Of a stretch of 64,000 nt of DNA, positions 17,252-25,564 are shown one piece after another (the first letter of the stretch is position 1; each line of letters begins with the position of its first letter). The notes beneath the pieces are model-generated. The model worked only from the letters and a program-made list of their open reading frames with translations. It had not been told where the DNA came from and did no database searches. The translations under genes and the position numbers were made by a program. The stretch is from Bacteroidota bacterium. GTDB taxonomy: Bacteria; Bacteroidota; Bacteroidia; Chitinophagales; Saprospiraceae. The stretch covers positions 1 to 64,000 of the forward strand of contig JAFMDF010000003.1 in assembly GCA_017857395.1 (NCBI GenBank). The letters run 5' to 3'.

Positions 17252-17282
17252 CAAAGTTAAGGAGAAGGTAGCGAGGTAACAA
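17252..17282 (-). promoter_or_regulatory. Probable promoter for trmD
   Basis: Read on the minus strand, TAACTTTG (17259-17252) fits TAnnTTTG and TTG (17282-17280) lies 20 bases further upstream. The -7 element is five bases from the start codon, so transcription would begin at or very near the ATG. Confidence 0.45.
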
Positions 17283-17415
17283 GGAGAAAGGGGGGCAAGG
17301 TGACATGGAAGTAAAATGCGTCCAACCTTTTAACCTTTCCACCTCTTAATCTTGCAACCCTCCCTATTATTCCCTACATTTGGTAATTATTGAGAAAACG
17401 AAAAGAAACGACACA

Positions 17416-18516
17416 ATGCTTCCAATTACCAAAGCTTATTTGACGAATCACAATCGGCCTGCGCTTAAAAAGCGACAGTTTTATTCTATCCGTAAATTAA
17501 AAGGGATTATTGCCCACTGGACGGCCAATACTGGCTGGGGGGCTAATGCTCGAGCCAACCGAAATTATTTTAATACGACGCCAAGAAAAGCCTCTGCACA
17601 TTATATCGTAGATGACCATTCCATTATTCAATGTTTGCCAGATAGTGAGGTGGGCTATCATGTGGGAGCTAGGAGTTATAAACCAATTGGTAAGGAAATT
17701 TTGGAAGGAAATTTAACGCCCAATTTTTTCACGATTGGTTTTGAAATGTGTGTGAATATGGACGGGGATTGGGATAGAACCTACCAGCATTCCGTAGAAT
17801 TAGCCCAATATTTATTGAATAAATACAATTTTACGATTAATGAATTATATCGGCATTATGATATAACAGGGAAACTTTGCCCTCGAATGATGATTGATGA
17901 AAAAGATTGGCAAGCCTTTAAACGGGATGTCAATGCAGGACTAAAATTCCAAATTGAACACCCTGTAAAACAAGGCTTGGTTAATACGAATGACTTAAAT
18001 GTTCGGAAAGGCCCTGGTATTCAATATTCGATTATCAAAGTATTGAACCAAGATGATAAAGTAGAAATTTACGAACAGGTGGGTAATTGGTATCGAATAG
18101 AAGATGATAATTGGGTGCATAAACATTATATAGAAATTACTTTTACTCAAAAAAGAGGCATCGTAGAAGACCCGACAGGATTGAATGTCCGTTCTGGCCC
18201 AGGTATGCGGTTTCCAGTAGTGGAAACGATTCCAGATGGGACAGATGTGGTCATTGAAAATAGAGTAGGGAATTGGTATCAGTTAGATGACAAAAAATTT
18301 GCTTACCATAGTTTAGTGAAAATTATTGAAGTTAAAACGGGTAGAGTCAAAGAAGCTGGGTTTTTGAATGTTCGGAAAGGTCCAGGAACGAATCATTCCA
18401 TTGTTAAAAAATTACAAGATGGGGCTTTAATGGAGATTTTTGAAACGAAGGGTAAGTGGCTGCGCATTGGTGCGGATGAATGGGTGCATGGGGCTTATGT
18501 GGAGATTATTGAGTAA
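17416..18516 (+). CDS. N-acetylmuramoyl-L-alanine amidase with three SH3b repeats
   Basis: 366 residues from the ATG at 17416; the ORF-track start is a TTG 12 codons earlier and less likely. The amidase_2 domain (about 1-170) shows 'IIAHWTANTG', 'SAHYIVDD', 'IGFEMC' and 'HYDITGKLCP', supplying the zinc-binding histidines and cysteine. Three bacterial SH3 repeats follow (about 180-240, 245-300 and 305-366), each with 'LNVRKGPG' or 'LNVRSGPG' and '.GNWY.I' or '.GKWLRI'. Such domains bind peptidoglycan. No signal peptide is evident, so export or release may be unconventional, as in phage-type or autolytic amidases. It is flanked by convergent rmuC with a nested dyad between. Confidence 0.85.
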   Translation: MLPITKAYLTNHNRPALKKRQFYSIRKLKGIIAHWTANTGWGANARANRNYFNTTPRKASAHYIVDDHSIIQCLPDSEVGYHVGARSYKPIGKEILEGNLTPNFFTIGFEMCVNMDGDWDRTYQHSVELAQYLLNKYNFTINELYRHYDITGKLCPRMMIDEKDWQAFKRDVNAGLKFQIEHPVKQGLVNTNDLNVRKGPGIQYSIIKVLNQDDKVEIYEQVGNWYRIEDDNWVHKHYIEITFTQKRGIVEDPTGLNVRSGPGMRFPVVETIPDGTDVVIENRVGNWYQLDDKKFAYHSLVKIIEVKTGRVKEAGFLNVRKGPGTNHSIVKKLQDGALMEIFETKGKWLRIGADEWVHGAYVEIIE

Positions 18517-18670
18517 AAGAGAAGTGAGAGGTCAGATCGTTTATTACATAAACTGTCAGAAGTCAGATAAGTTAGTAAATTAACTATTGATATTCAAGGA
18601 TTTGCAAACATGGCGTCTGACTTCTGACAGAAAAATTTATTTTTCGGTCTGACTTCTCACTTCTCTTTTA
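18514..18670. repeat. Nested double dyad spanning two convergent stop codons
   Basis: The outer arms 18514-18539 and 18645-18670 pair at 24 of 26 bases; inner arms 18553-18567 and 18616-18630 pair perfectly over 15 bases (CTGTCAGAAGTCAGA). The outer left arm includes the TAA of the amidase gene and the outer right arm includes the stop of rmuC. Transcripts from either side would therefore fold the same structure at their 3' end. Confidence 0.75.
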
Positions 18671-19984
18671 TTCCAACAACTCATTAGGCAACTGCTTAGA
18701 AGTCTTAGCTCCCAAATTTTTAATCTTTTCCGCCCGACCAATCAAGGTATCACCAAACTTTTTAGAATCCACCAATTTATTCATCGCATCACCGTAAGCC
18801 GCTTGAGTTTGCTGAATTCGATTGCCAATATTTTTTAAATCGTCTACAAAATTGACAAATTTATCATAGAGTAAACCACTTTGTCGAGCAATTTCTAGTA
18901 CATTTTTCTTTTGTTTTTCCTGTTTCCAAATAAAGGAAACGGTTCGCATGGTGGCGAGTAAGGTAGAGGTGGTCACTAAAACGATATTTCGGTCTAAAGC
19001 TTCCATAAATAAGTTACCGTTTTTTTGTACTGCTACAGAAAATGCGGCTTCGATAGGAATAAACATCAATAAATAATCGGGCGAATTGATTTGATATAAT
19101 TGGGTGTAATTTTTACTCCCTAAATCTTTGATATGGTTGCGAATACTTTCAACATGTAAATTTAGGAAGGTTTTTTCTTGTCCTTTTTCGGTGGTATTAA
19201 AATATTGTTCATAAGCTTTTAAAGACACTTTAGAATCAATAATTAGATGTTTGCCATCGGGCATATTAATAATAAAATCAGGTCGTTTTTTATTACCTGC
19301 TTCATCTGTATAAGTGGATTGAGTGGAAAAATGGATGTTTTGTTCTAAACCCGCTTTTTCTAACAGCGTTTGCAGTTGAAATTCTCCCCAGTCTCCTTGA
19401 ATTTTTGAATCTCCTTTTAAAGCACTTACCAAATTGGCGGCATCCTCACTTAACTGAATATTTAAATCTTTCAGTTGTTCAATTTCCCTTTTTAGTGAAA
19501 ATCGTTCTTTGGTTTCATCGAGGTATTTTTGATGAATACTTTGTTCAAAATCATTGATTTTTTCCTTTAAAGGAGATAAAATCTGATTCATTTGAACTTG
19601 GTTCTGCGCGGTAAATTTTTGACTATTTTCTGCTAAAATTTTATTGGCTAAATTTTCAAATTCCAGTTTAAATCGTTGTTGTAATTCGTCAACTTCTTCT
19701 TTTTGTTGAGCCAATCGCTCTTCAAGATGCAAGACATTTTGCTCTTTACCTGCAACTAATTTATTTAAGCGAATGATTTCTTGGTCTTTTTCATTTAAAT
19801 CTGCCCTAAATGTATCATTTTGAATTTGTAAAGCCTCAAATACTTCTTTGGTAATATATTTTGCTCGTATTTCTTGCTCAGAAACATATCCTTTAGTAAA
19901 ATGCTGTTTAAAAAATAACCAGAGGATAAGTCCAAGGAGTATCCAACCTATGACTAATAAAATAACGACTTGGGTTAATTCCAT
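18668..19984 (-). CDS. rmuC: DNA recombination protein RmuC family
   Basis: 438 residues. An N-terminal membrane segment ('VVILLVIGWILLGLILWLFF', about 7-26) is followed by a long coiled-coil region (about 45-185) and the RmuC nuclease-like domain (about 190-400), including 'GDWGEFQLQTLLEKAGL', 'RPDFIINMPDGKHLIIDSKV' and 'YLLMFIPIEAAF'. RmuC limits inverted-repeat-associated recombination in E. coli. The presence of many long inverted repeats in this genome makes that known phenotype notable, but any link is speculation. It is alone on its strand between two dyads. Confidence 0.92.
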   Translation of the reverse strand: MELTQVVILLVIGWILLGLILWLFFKQHFTKGYVSEQEIRAKYITKEVFEALQIQNDTFRADLNEKDQEIIRLNKLVAGKEQNVLHLEERLAQQKEEVDELQQRFKLEFENLANKILAENSQKFTAQNQVQMNQILSPLKEKINDFEQSIHQKYLDETKERFSLKREIEQLKDLNIQLSEDAANLVSALKGDSKIQGDWGEFQLQTLLEKAGLEQNIHFSTQSTYTDEAGNKKRPDFIINMPDGKHLIIDSKVSLKAYEQYFNTTEKGQEKTFLNLHVESIRNHIKDLGSKNYTQLYQINSPDYLLMFIPIEAAFSVAVQKNGNLFMEALDRNIVLVTTSTLLATMRTVSFIWKQEKQKKNVLEIARQSGLLYDKFVNFVDDLKNIGNRIQQTQAAYGDAMNKLVDSKKFGDTLIGRAEKIKNLGAKTSKQLPNELLE

Positions 19985-20167
19985 TGTAAGGTATTATTGT
20001 TTGTCAGTTGTGTAGTTGTTGGTGCTCACTTTTGTGGCTTGTCAACGTTTTAAAAGTAATCGTCATTATCAGCAGTAGACTTAATAGAAGGGTATTTGAA
20101 TTCAAGGTCAAAAGTAATTGAATTTTTCTAATTTAAGCGGTTTATTAAATTTTGAAAAAGCTGAAAA

Positions 20168-20231
20168 GTAGCTTAGACGGCTGGTCTGAGTAGCACACTA
20201 TGAAACAACTCAGACCAGCCGTCTAAGCTAC
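20168..20231. repeat. Long dyad, GTAGCTTAG family, copy 2
   Basis: Arms 20168-20190 and 20209-20231 are perfectly complementary over 23 bases, with an 18-base loop. The left arm starts GTAGCTTAGACGGCTGGTCT, the same frame as copies 1 (6574) and 3 (47818). It sits nine bases downstream of the stop of the YdeI-like gene. Confidence 0.85.
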
Positions 20232-20239
20232 ATTAACTA

Positions 20240-20836
20240 TTATTTTTTATATTTATCATTCAGACCGATACCTTGTAAAATCATCGGAATTATTTTCTGC
20301 ATTCGCTTTTCTTTGGTTTCCATTCTTTTAGCGGAACAGATATAGTCGGCAAAATCTCTTTTATTGGTTAGACTAAAAGTTTCAAAATGAGTAGCTAATA
20401 AGCTATTGTTAGTCAATGCAGTTTGTAATTCTGGCGGAATAACTAAGGGTTTTTTAGTTCTGGTAGGCTTAATAACTTTACCATCTTTTTGATTTTGAAT
20501 AGCTTCTTCAATATAAGCCAAGAGGGCTTCCTCATTAATATCGGCTATGGACGTAAAACGCCATTGCCGCATCGCCTTGGTTTTCCCTGCTTGCGCATTC
20601 GTCAGTACTTTAAGGTTATCCCTGAGCGTCCCACCTTGAAAAAACCAGACACCAAAATACTCCTTAAAAGCCCCAATTGCGACAATATTTTTACCATTTA
20701 AAGTATAAGTAGGGAACATCCATTTTATCGTTTCTTGTAAACCAGTTGATAAAATTAATGCCCTAAGTAATTCTAGTGCTGCTTGCCATTTTTCATGATT
20801 CGCAATATAAGCATCAACATTTGTCGGTTTTTCCAT
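20240..20836 (-). CDS. YdeI/OmpD-associated family protein (DUF1801-like)
   Basis: 198 residues. The N-terminal DUF1801-type fold (about 10-115: 'ETIKWMFPTYTLNGKNIVAIGAF', quoted in part, and 'GVWFFQGGTLRD') is followed by the YdeI C-terminal helical region (about 130-198), with 'LVIPPELQTAL', 'FETFSLTNKRDFADYI' and 'KR.ET..KRM.KI..M...G'. The biochemical role of this family is not established; some members are linked to envelope or antimicrobial tolerance. The start codon overlaps a plus-strand promoter for the divergent serine hydrolase gene. Confidence 0.85.
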   Translation of the reverse strand: MEKPTNVDAYIANHEKWQAALELLRALILSTGLQETIKWMFPTYTLNGKNIVAIGAFKEYFGVWFFQGGTLRDNLKVLTNAQAGKTKAMRQWRFTSIADINEEALLAYIEEAIQNQKDGKVIKPTRTKKPLVIPPELQTALTNNSLLATHFETFSLTNKRDFADYICSAKRMETKEKRMQKIIPMILQGIGLNDKYKK

Positions 20837-20848
20837 GGTCTATTTTTG
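20820..20848 (+). promoter_or_regulatory. Promoter reading toward the serine hydrolase gene
   Basis: TTG at 20821-20823 and TATTTTTG at 20841-20848 are 17 bases apart, an exact fit to the Bacteroidota consensus. It overlaps the start codon (20834-20836) of the divergent YdeI-like gene, so use of either gene could interfere with the other. The predicted leader is about 105 bases. Confidence 0.55.
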
Positions 20849-20957
20849 TAATCCTAAAATATTTGATATTTTCACCCAAATAAAACGAATAACTAGCTAT
20901 AATGCAAGATTATAGCTTGGTTTTCTAATTCATTTTCATCAGACAAAAATTTATACA

Positions 20958-22244
20958 ATGAGATTTTTACTCTTTTACATTGCCTTTTTCTTAATTGGCA
21001 ATATAAATGCCCAAACAGTATCTATTCAAAAGTCAGCGGCTTTAACAGCAACTACACCCGAAGATGTTGGTATGTCTTCCGAAAGATTAGCCAGAATTGA
21101 TGCGATGTGCGAAAAAGCGATTGCCAATAAGGAAGTGCCTGGTATGGTCGCATTGGTTGCTAGAAAAGGAAAGATTGTGTACCATAAATCTTTTGGTACA
21201 GCAGACCATACAGCCAATCGGCCTTATGCCAATAATGATATTTTTAGAATTGCCTCTCAAACAAAGGCGATTACTTCGACGGCTGTCATGATGTTGTGGG
21301 AAGAGGGGAAATTTAGATTGGATGACCCGATTTCCAAATATATCCCTGCCTTTAAAAATCAACAAGTTTTAAAATCCTTTAAATATGCAGATACTTCTTA
21401 TACAGCAATTCCTGTCAAACAAGAAATAACCATTCGACACTTATTAACGCATACTTCTGGTTTAGGATATGGCGTCATTGATGGAGATGAACGGATTAAA
21501 ATGCTGTATCAAAAAGCAGGGGTTACAGATTTATTTACGACGAAACCAATTACCATCAAAGAGAGCGTTTTAAAATTAGCCAAATTGCCTTTACATCACG
21601 AACCAGGGACAAAATACGTCTATAGCGAAGGATTAGATGTATTAGGATATTTTATAGAAGTTATGTCAGGGATGCCATTTGATGAATTTTTAAGAACCAA
21701 AATTTTTGACCCATTAGGGATGAATGATACTTGGTTCTATTTACCTTATCAATTGCATGACAAATTAGTACCCGTCCAATATGCTAAAGACGGAAAATGG
21801 ACAAATTTTCCAACTACTTTCTATGACCCAGATTATCCTAAAAAAGGTGCTAAAACCTTTTTCTCTGGAGGCGCTGGCTTATCAAGTACTGCTAAAGATT
21901 ATGCGACTTTCCTACAAATGTATCTAAACAAAGGAGAGTTGAATGGTAAACGATTATTGAGTAGAACCACGGTTGACGCCATTTTAAGCAATCAAGTTGG
22001 AGACCTTTGGGGAGATACTAATTTTTATGGCTTAGCTTTTGGCATTACAGGTGAAAAAGGAGCAGCTAAAGGCGGAGAAGGTAGCGAAGGTTCTTTCTGG
22101 TGGGGCGGTTATTTTAATACCAATTATTTTGCGGATCCCAAAGAAGATATTATTGGGATTATTATGAAGCAAACCCAATGGACAGGGAATGATAATACGA
22201 CTTGGCGGTTTAAATTATTGGTGGGGCAAGCGGTTGATGATTAG
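20958..22244 (+). CDS. Serine hydrolase, class C beta-lactamase/transpeptidase-like
   Basis: 428 residues with a signal peptide ('MRFLLFYIAFFLIGNINAQ'). The catalytic 'SQTK' (SxxK) occurs near residue 100. The second motif position reads 'YSEG' near residue 222 where AmpC has YxN. A glycine-rich block ('GSEGSFWWGG') near residue 380 marks the third motif region. 'LLTHTSGLGYG' is typical of the EstB/penicillin-binding-like esterases. By family it could be a DD-peptidase, esterase or beta-lactamase-fold hydrolase; true beta-lactamase activity is uncertain. It acts in the periplasm. The next gene is separated by a dyad. Confidence 0.88.
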   Translation: MRFLLFYIAFFLIGNINAQTVSIQKSAALTATTPEDVGMSSERLARIDAMCEKAIANKEVPGMVALVARKGKIVYHKSFGTADHTANRPYANNDIFRIASQTKAITSTAVMMLWEEGKFRLDDPISKYIPAFKNQQVLKSFKYADTSYTAIPVKQEITIRHLLTHTSGLGYGVIDGDERIKMLYQKAGVTDLFTTKPITIKESVLKLAKLPLHHEPGTKYVYSEGLDVLGYFIEVMSGMPFDEFLRTKIFDPLGMNDTWFYLPYQLHDKLVPVQYAKDGKWTNFPTTFYDPDYPKKGAKTFFSGGAGLSSTAKDYATFLQMYLNKGELNGKRLLSRTTVDAILSNQVGDLWGDTNFYGLAFGITGEKGAAKGGEGSEGSFWWGGYFNTNYFADPKEDIIGIIMKQTQWTGNDNTTWRFKLLVGQAVDD

Positions 22245-22256
22245 CAAATTTAATTC

Positions 22257-22375
22257 AAAATGTAAAATTCTAAATTTAAAAGTGAGCGCCAGCAAATAAA
22301 GCCTTAAATACTCAATATAAGGTTCTTAATTTTCGACCTGTTTTTGCTGTCCTCACTTTAGAATTTTACATTTTT
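22257..22375. repeat. Long-range AT-rich dyad
   Basis: 22257-22286 (AAAATGTAAAATTCTAAA, then TTTAAAAGTGAG) is complementary to 22352-22375 (CTCACTTTAGAATTTTACAT and following) except for a six-base insertion in the left arm. Inner CAGCAAA/TTTGCTG pairs extend it. It starts 13 bases after the serine hydrolase stop. Confidence 0.65.
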
Positions 22376-22437
22376 AATTTTAGATTTTTTTCCTACTGCC
22401 TGTAACCAAAGCTAAACTCAGTCGTCTTCCACAAAAT

Positions 22438-22947
22438 ATGAGCACCGAACAATTTAAAAAAGACATATTATCCTTACAAAATAAGCTATACCGATATGCT
22501 TTGAGTATCGTCTTTGACGCCGATTTGGCAAAGGATATTGTACAAGAGGTGTTCTTAAAAGTTTGGACCAAAAGGGTCGAATTAATTGACATAACGAATA
22601 AAGAAGCTTGGTGTGTCAGAATTACTCGAAATTTAGCTTTAGATAAGTTGAAAGCAGCGAATCGAAAAAATGTAGATTTAGCATTCGCAGCCAACCATTT
22701 TGTCGGAGATGCCAGCCCAGCTATGCAAGCAGAGGAAAACGATTTGATTGCGTCTATTTATGAAGCAATGAAAGATTTATCCCCTCAACAAAAAGAAATA
22801 TTTAGACTGAGAGATTTACTGGGATATACGAATAAGGAAATAAAGGAATTAATGGATTTAAATGATAGCCAAGTAAAAGTGAACTTATTTAGAGCGAGAC
22901 AGAAAATTAAAGCAAAACTTGGAAAATTAATTAATTATGGAAGCTAA
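22438..22947 (+). CDS. ECF-type RNA polymerase sigma factor
   Basis: 169 residues. Region 2 ('YALSIVFDADLAKDIVQEVF' near residue 18 and 'AWCVRITRNLALDKLKA' near residue 57) and region 4 ('LSPQQKEIFRLRDLLGYTNK' near residue 115, 'VKVNLFRARQKIK' near residue 145) are both complete. There is no region 3, as expected for an ECF sigma factor. Its gene overlaps the next one by 11 bases, which strongly suggests translational coupling with a probable anti-sigma factor. The DUF4252 genes downstream are the likely targets or effectors. The usual Bacteroidota TAnnTTTG signal was not found in front of it. Confidence 0.92.
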   Translation: MSTEQFKKDILSLQNKLYRYALSIVFDADLAKDIVQEVFLKVWTKRVELIDITNKEAWCVRITRNLALDKLKAANRKNVDLAFAANHFVGDASPAMQAEENDLIASIYEAMKDLSPQQKEIFRLRDLLGYTNKEIKELMDLNDSQVKVNLFRARQKIKAKLGKLINYGS

Positions 22948-23425
22948 AAAACAGTCGGAATTAGCAAAAAAATATTGGGAAGGACAAACGTCGAACTTAG
23001 AAGAAAAGGCTTTGTTGAACAGTCAATTAAATGGCGTAGAAGAAGCGGAGAAAGCCCATTTCGAGCAGTTAAAACAATTTTCTAACTTATCCTTAGACGC
23101 CTCTTTTGAGGACGAATTGATGGATAAGATAAATCAGGAAAAACAAGCGGTTGTAAGACAATTAATCCCTTCCTTTGTTTGGAAAGTTGCCGCAACAGTA
23201 GTAATTGGTTTATCGACTTATTTTTTATACCAACCGATGCCAGTAGTGGAAGAGATGACCCAAATTGCAGCCTTAGAAGAGGAAGACCCAGAAAAAGCTT
23301 TTGAAATGACCAAACAGGCTTTATTATTAATTTCTTCCAAGTTAAATAAGGCATCCAAAGTAGATTTGCCCCTCAATAAATTTGAAGAAACTAGAGCGAA
23401 AATTCAAGAGAAAGAAAATAGTTAG
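22937..23425 (+). CDS. Probable anti-sigma factor, single membrane span
   Basis: 162 residues. The first 75 residues are acidic and helical ('MEAKKQSELAKKYWEGQTSN'). One membrane span follows (about 84-101, 'VWKVAATVVIGLSTYFLY'), then a C-terminal part outside the cytoplasm. The layout and the 11-base overlap with the ECF sigma gene fit an anti-sigma factor that holds the sigma factor at the membrane. No zinc-binding HxxxCxxC motif is present. This call rests mainly on context. A stop-proximal dyad follows. Confidence 0.65.
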   Translation: MEAKKQSELAKKYWEGQTSNLEEKALLNSQLNGVEEAEKAHFEQLKQFSNLSLDASFEDELMDKINQEKQAVVRQLIPSFVWKVAATVVIGLSTYFLYQPMPVVEEMTQIAALEEEDPEKAFEMTKQALLLISSKLNKASKVDLPLNKFEETRAKIQEKENS

Positions 23426-23434
23426 TACTTAAAA

Positions 23435-23472
23435 GTTGCGATGTTGCCCTGTCAGTGAAAGGACATCTCAAC
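23435..23472. repeat. Short dyad, GTTGCGATGTTGCC family, copy 1
   Basis: GTTGCGATGT (23435-23444) pairs with ACATCTCAAC (23463-23472) at nine of ten bases. The sequence GTTGCGATGTTGCC reappears as the reverse complement of an arm of the dyad at 58107-58171. It lies ten bases after the anti-sigma stop. Confidence 0.5.
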
Positions 23473-23518
23473 AAAAGAGTAAGATTTCACCCGATTAAAT
23501 AATTAAAATTTTATTATC

Positions 23519-24376
23519 ATGAAAAAAACCTTGGTATTAAGCCTAATGACCGTGTTTAGTTTGTCCCTTTTTGCTCAGCAAAATGTCATTGACAAATACT
23601 TTAAAGCACATTATGACAACCCTGCATTTGATAAATTTGAAGTAACCGAAAAGACCTTTGATTTAGTAGAAGAAATCGAAACGGAAGATGCCGAAGAACA
23701 GAGAGTACTAACAGCATTAGCTAATATTGATGGCATCAAAGTATTAGCAAATAAAGAAACAGCAATTGGTGGAGAATACTATCGGGAAGCAATGGACAAA
23801 TTAATTCCAGATACAGATTATGAAGACTTAGTAATACTAGAAACCGATGGCAATGAGATTCGGTTTATGATAAGAGAAAATGAGGAAGGGATTCAAGAGT
23901 TTGTAGCGATTGTCCATGCAGACCAAAGTTTTGTCATTGCTTCTTTACACGGTACAATTGATGTATCCAGTTTATCAAGAATGATGGAAGTGATGAAAAA
24001 TGGTGGTGGTGATTGGTTAGGCAATTTTAATAACCTTCATTCCGAAGAAATTATCATTGGGAAACCATCTATTCAACAACAAAATACGAGCGCCTTATCA
24101 AAAGTAAGTATTAATGATATTAAGCTGAATATTTTCCCGAACCCTGCGACTGATTATATTAATATCGCAACGGAGGGTGGTGTTTCTGCTAAAATGAATA
24201 TTGGATTTTATTCTTTATTAGGTAAAGAAATCCAATCAGCAGGTACGATTAATTTACCGCATAAAATGGATTTAAAAACCTTACCAGGCGGGACTTACTT
24301 CTTGCGTATAACAGACGAAACAGGCACTTACAAAAATTTTAAAATAGTAAAGCCTGTTGGAAGTAGTAATAATTAG
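23519..24376 (+). CDS. DUF4252 protein with T9SS sorting domain
   Basis: 285 residues: a signal peptide ending 'SLFAQ' near residue 19, a DUF4252 domain (about 25-165, 'FMIRENEEGIQEFVAIVHAD' and 'SLHGTIDVSSL'), and a C-terminal T9SS type A sorting domain ('LNIFPNPATDYINI' near residue 203, then 'LPGGTYFLRIT' near residue 257). It is therefore predicted to cross the outer membrane and be attached or released at the cell surface. DUF4252 has no known activity. It is first of three DUF4252 genes downstream of the sigma/anti-sigma pair. Confidence 0.85.
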   Translation: MKKTLVLSLMTVFSLSLFAQQNVIDKYFKAHYDNPAFDKFEVTEKTFDLVEEIETEDAEEQRVLTALANIDGIKVLANKETAIGGEYYREAMDKLIPDTDYEDLVILETDGNEIRFMIRENEEGIQEFVAIVHADQSFVIASLHGTIDVSSLSRMMEVMKNGGGDWLGNFNNLHSEEIIIGKPSIQQQNTSALSKVSINDIKLNIFPNPATDYINIATEGGVSAKMNIGFYSLLGKEIQSAGTINLPHKMDLKTLPGGTYFLRITDETGTYKNFKIVKPVGSSNN

Positions 24377-24389
24377 GGATAAATAATCT

Positions 24390-24520
24390 AAGTTGCGTTA
24401 AATTGTTTTATTGTTAAATGGCTATATTGTTCTAGGTTAAAATCTACCTTTAGTCAACATTTTCGGTCGTTTTAACAATATAACCATAAAACAATATAGC
24501 CATTTGGATTTTCTGCAACT
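24390..24520. repeat. Compound dyad, TGGCTATATTGTT family, copy 1
   Basis: The outer AGTTGC (24391-24396) pairs with GCAACT (24515-24520). A perfect 16-bp stem pairs 24416-24431 (AAATGGCTATATTGTT) with 24490-24505. Related copies occur at 31093-31176 and 34304-34379. It starts 14 bases downstream of the first DUF4252 gene. Confidence 0.75.
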
Positions 24521-24674
24521 GAGGTTAAATAATAAAACCAATTTAATAGTGTAGAGATAAAAAAGACAAATAATATTCAATATTCTGGCAAAATGCTGTA
24601 AAGGTCTCTTTTCTCTAATCTCTGCTTTCTATTCTAAATAGATTAAAATAATTTTCTAAAATCTAAAATAAATC

Positions 24675-25238
24675 ATGAAGAAAGGAATCATATTTTTATT
24701 CGTAGGGCTTTTCGCAGTTAGTTTACAAGCCCAAAATAATGCAATTAGTAAGCATTTTTCTAAATTTCAAAGAGACACCAGTTTCACCAAAGTAACGGTA
24801 ACTAGCAGAATGTTCTCTTTATTTACTGAGATAGAAGCGGAAGATGCAGATGAAGAAGAAATTTTGAAAGCGATGGCAAAGCTAAAAGGGATTAAAGCCA
24901 TCGTAAAGAATAATTCAGATAATAGCAAAAAACTATATTTTGATGCAGTAGACCTGATTCAAAATGATGGCGGTTATGAAGAATTAATGACCGTAGAAGA
25001 TGCAGGAGAAAACATCCAATTTATGATTCGAGAAGAGGGCGACCAAATTAGTGAATTACTGATGATAATTGGTGGTAATGAAAATTTTATGGTGATGACT
25101 TTATATGGAGAAATTGACCTGAATACGATTGCTAAACTATCAAGAGTTTTAAAAATAAATGGCATGGAAGCTTTCCAAGCTTTAGATAAAGATAGCAATA
25201 AGAAAAAGGAAAAAAGGAATGAGGAAAAAAAGAATTAA
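24675..25238 (+). CDS. DUF4252 protein, second paralogue
   Basis: 187 residues. The signal peptide ends 'SLQAQ' near residue 19. The DUF4252 domain covers about residues 25-165 and shares 'SLFTEIEAEDADEEE' and 'ENIQFMIREE' patterns with the first paralogue. The tail is highly charged ('KDSNKKKEKRNEEKKN') in place of a T9SS sorting domain. The product is probably periplasmic or outer-membrane associated. Function unknown. It is separated from the previous gene by the dyad at 24390 and is followed by two hairpins. Confidence 0.8.
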   Translation: MKKGIIFLFVGLFAVSLQAQNNAISKHFSKFQRDTSFTKVTVTSRMFSLFTEIEAEDADEEEILKAMAKLKGIKAIVKNNSDNSKKLYFDAVDLIQNDGGYEELMTVEDAGENIQFMIREEGDQISELLMIIGGNENFMVMTLYGEIDLNTIAKLSRVLKINGMEAFQALDKDSNKKKEKRNEEKKN

Positions 25239-25296
25239 ATAAAATTAGATATAGCGGGTAATTTTTTAAAATCATTTCCTGTTAAGCATACATTTA

Positions 25297-25335
25297 GATT
25301 TACTAAAACCTTTAGGATTTAGTAAATCTTTTTGT
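25297..25335 (+). terminator. Hairpin with T-run after second DUF4252 gene
   Basis: AGATTTACTAAA (25297-25308) pairs perfectly with 25319-25330 around a ten-base loop and is followed by TTTTG. It ends 59-97 bases after the stop codon. The stem is AT-rich, so it would be a weak terminator. The stem sequence belongs to the GAYTTRCTAAR family. Confidence 0.5.
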
Positions 25336-25346
25336 ATTTAAAAAGC

Positions 25347-25379
25347 ATTTATTAGGGTTTTTATTTACCTAATAAGTGT
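25347..25379. repeat. Second hairpin in the DUF4252 spacer
   Basis: CATTTATTAGG (25347-25357) pairs with CCTAATAAGTG (25369-25379) with one mismatch, and is followed by TTTTTT. Together with the hairpin at 25297 it gives two successive stems between the second and third DUF4252 genes. Confidence 0.4.
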
Positions 25380-25564
25380 TTTTTATATATTGTAAATTAA
25401 TTGACAATCAATTAGTTAAGCCAGTTTTTATAGAGGTTGTCATTAGTCGATGAAAACAGTTGATTTGTAGGTTTAGTTTTAAAATAAATCTTCTTTTTAA
25501 TACCTTTGAAAGGTCAACGAAATCCTATTTTAGCAATTTATTGATAAGTTTATCTAGACCCTAT

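Noticed and set aside
21026-21365. Antisense ORFs inside the serine hydrolase gene (and most other ORF-track shadow frames)
   Set aside because: They lie fully inside well-supported genes and show no family motifs.
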